Source: Ruminococcus sp. (lineage in GTDB: Bacteria; Bacillota; Clostridia; Oscillospirales; Ruminococcaceae). From it: a stretch of DNA of 64,000 nt. This document shows positions 63,881 to 64,000 of this stretch, piece by piece. Within the stretch, counting starts at the first letter, position 1, and the number at the start of each line of letters is the position of its first letter. The notes under the pieces are model-generated. The model saw nothing but the letters and a program-made list of their open reading frames with translations, was not told the origin of the DNA and did no database searches. The translations under genes were made by a program, and so were the position numbers. The stretch lies in contig JAJQCE010000003.1 in the NCBI GenBank assembly GCA_021202895.1, positions 62,001 through 126,000 on the forward strand, in the 5' to 3' direction.

Positions 63881-64000
63881 ATGGAAGACTTTGAAAAATT
63901 GCAATTTGAAAAGGACAAGAAATATTTTCTTGAAATGATAAGAGCGAGCAAAAAAATTGTCTTTTTTGGCGGAGCGGGAATTTCCACCGAAAGCGGAATA
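63881..64000 (+). CDS. Sirtuin NAD-dependent protein deacylase (3' end outside window)
   Basis: The first 40 residues from ATG 63881 end in IVFFGGAGISTESGI, the NAD-binding GAGxS motif of Sir2/CobB proteins. CAGGAGTGGA lies upstream. About 200 residues are missing at the window edge. Sirtuins remove acyl groups from lysines using NAD, releasing nicotinamide. Confidence 0.85.
   Translation, partial: MEDFEKLQFEKDKKYFLEMIRASKKIVFFGGAGISTESGI

Overview
The window reads as a chromosome segment of an anaerobic, endospore-lineage Firmicute, most like a gut Ruminococcus or other Oscillospiraceae. The signs are a sigma-G gene, a SpoVV/YlbJ-like protein, YpeB, SpoIID-like and SleB-like proteins, rubrerythrin, a class B sortase with an SPxTG substrate, a GH3 glycosidase, consensus TTGAAA/TTGACA-N17-TATAAT promoters, AGGAGG ribosome sites and frequent TTG starts. 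No rRNA, CRISPR array, prophage or intact transposase gene was seen.

Layout. 1-3.95 kb: polyamine operon (speE, cut by the window edge; speB-like ureohydrolase; Lys1-like carboxy-polyamine dehydrogenase; nspC-like decarboxylase). 4.0-4.3 kb: a promoter-to-terminator mini-gene that can encode a 16-residue peptide ending HGGGSF, with its glycines written by a run of nine G. 4.4-13.6 kb: an FHA / PP2C phosphatase / Ser-Thr kinase / TPR / EssC-type ATPase locus (type VII secretion-like). It is decaying: phosphatase, Ig-like membrane protein, kinase and EssC are truncated or frameshifted, and no WXG100 substrate or EsaA/EssB-like partner is visible. 13.8-16.1 kb: two terminators, sigG, a SpoVV-like gene and a small four-Cys protein. 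16.2-25.8 kb: alaA-type aminotransferase (minus), PucR/CdaR-type regulator, then ftsE-ftsX followed by two tandem M23 coiled-coil hydrolase genes, a plausible FtsEX-controlled division hydrolase module. 24.7-29.2 kb: LacI regulator and a CUT1 sugar importer without its ATPase. 29.3-32.6 kb (minus): asd-dapA-dapB under a lysine riboswitch whose P2 side is unusually long. 32.6-41.3 kb: queA, an internally deleted DUF3267 relic, a beta-CASP nuclease plus uridine-kinase-like pair, rubrerythrin, ypeB, and a cysteine desulfurase-thiI pair for tRNA thiolation. 41.8-48.3 kb: pncC, class B sortase, SH3-SleB-like hydrolase, SpoIID-like protein, zinc-ribbon protein, maf, dprA. 48.5-53.1 kb: gap, three minus-strand tRNA genes (Gly, His, Arg) and a minus-strand operon of DUF5685, a J-domain protein with a Cys-rich tail, a membrane protein and a VTT/TVP38 protein. 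53.1-54.0 kb: palindrome-rich DNA holding a 0.63-kb element with 71-bp inverted repeats, iteron-like 9-mers and a broken ORF. 54.1-64 kb: a giant sortase-anchored adhesin broken by one frameshift, an unknown lipoprotein, a GH3 enzyme and the start of a sirtuin gene behind a structured leader.

Four themes stand out: cell-envelope remodelling (FtsEX/M23, SpoIID, SleB, sortase and adhesin), amino-acid and polyamine metabolism around aspartate semialdehyde (asd product feeds both lysine synthesis and the carboxy-polyamine enzymes), loss of a secretion/signalling locus, and small structured elements (G9 mini-gene, inverted-repeat element, long riboswitch, sirtuin leader) that ordinary gene calling would pass over. 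All functional calls come from motif recognition by eye; no database search was run.
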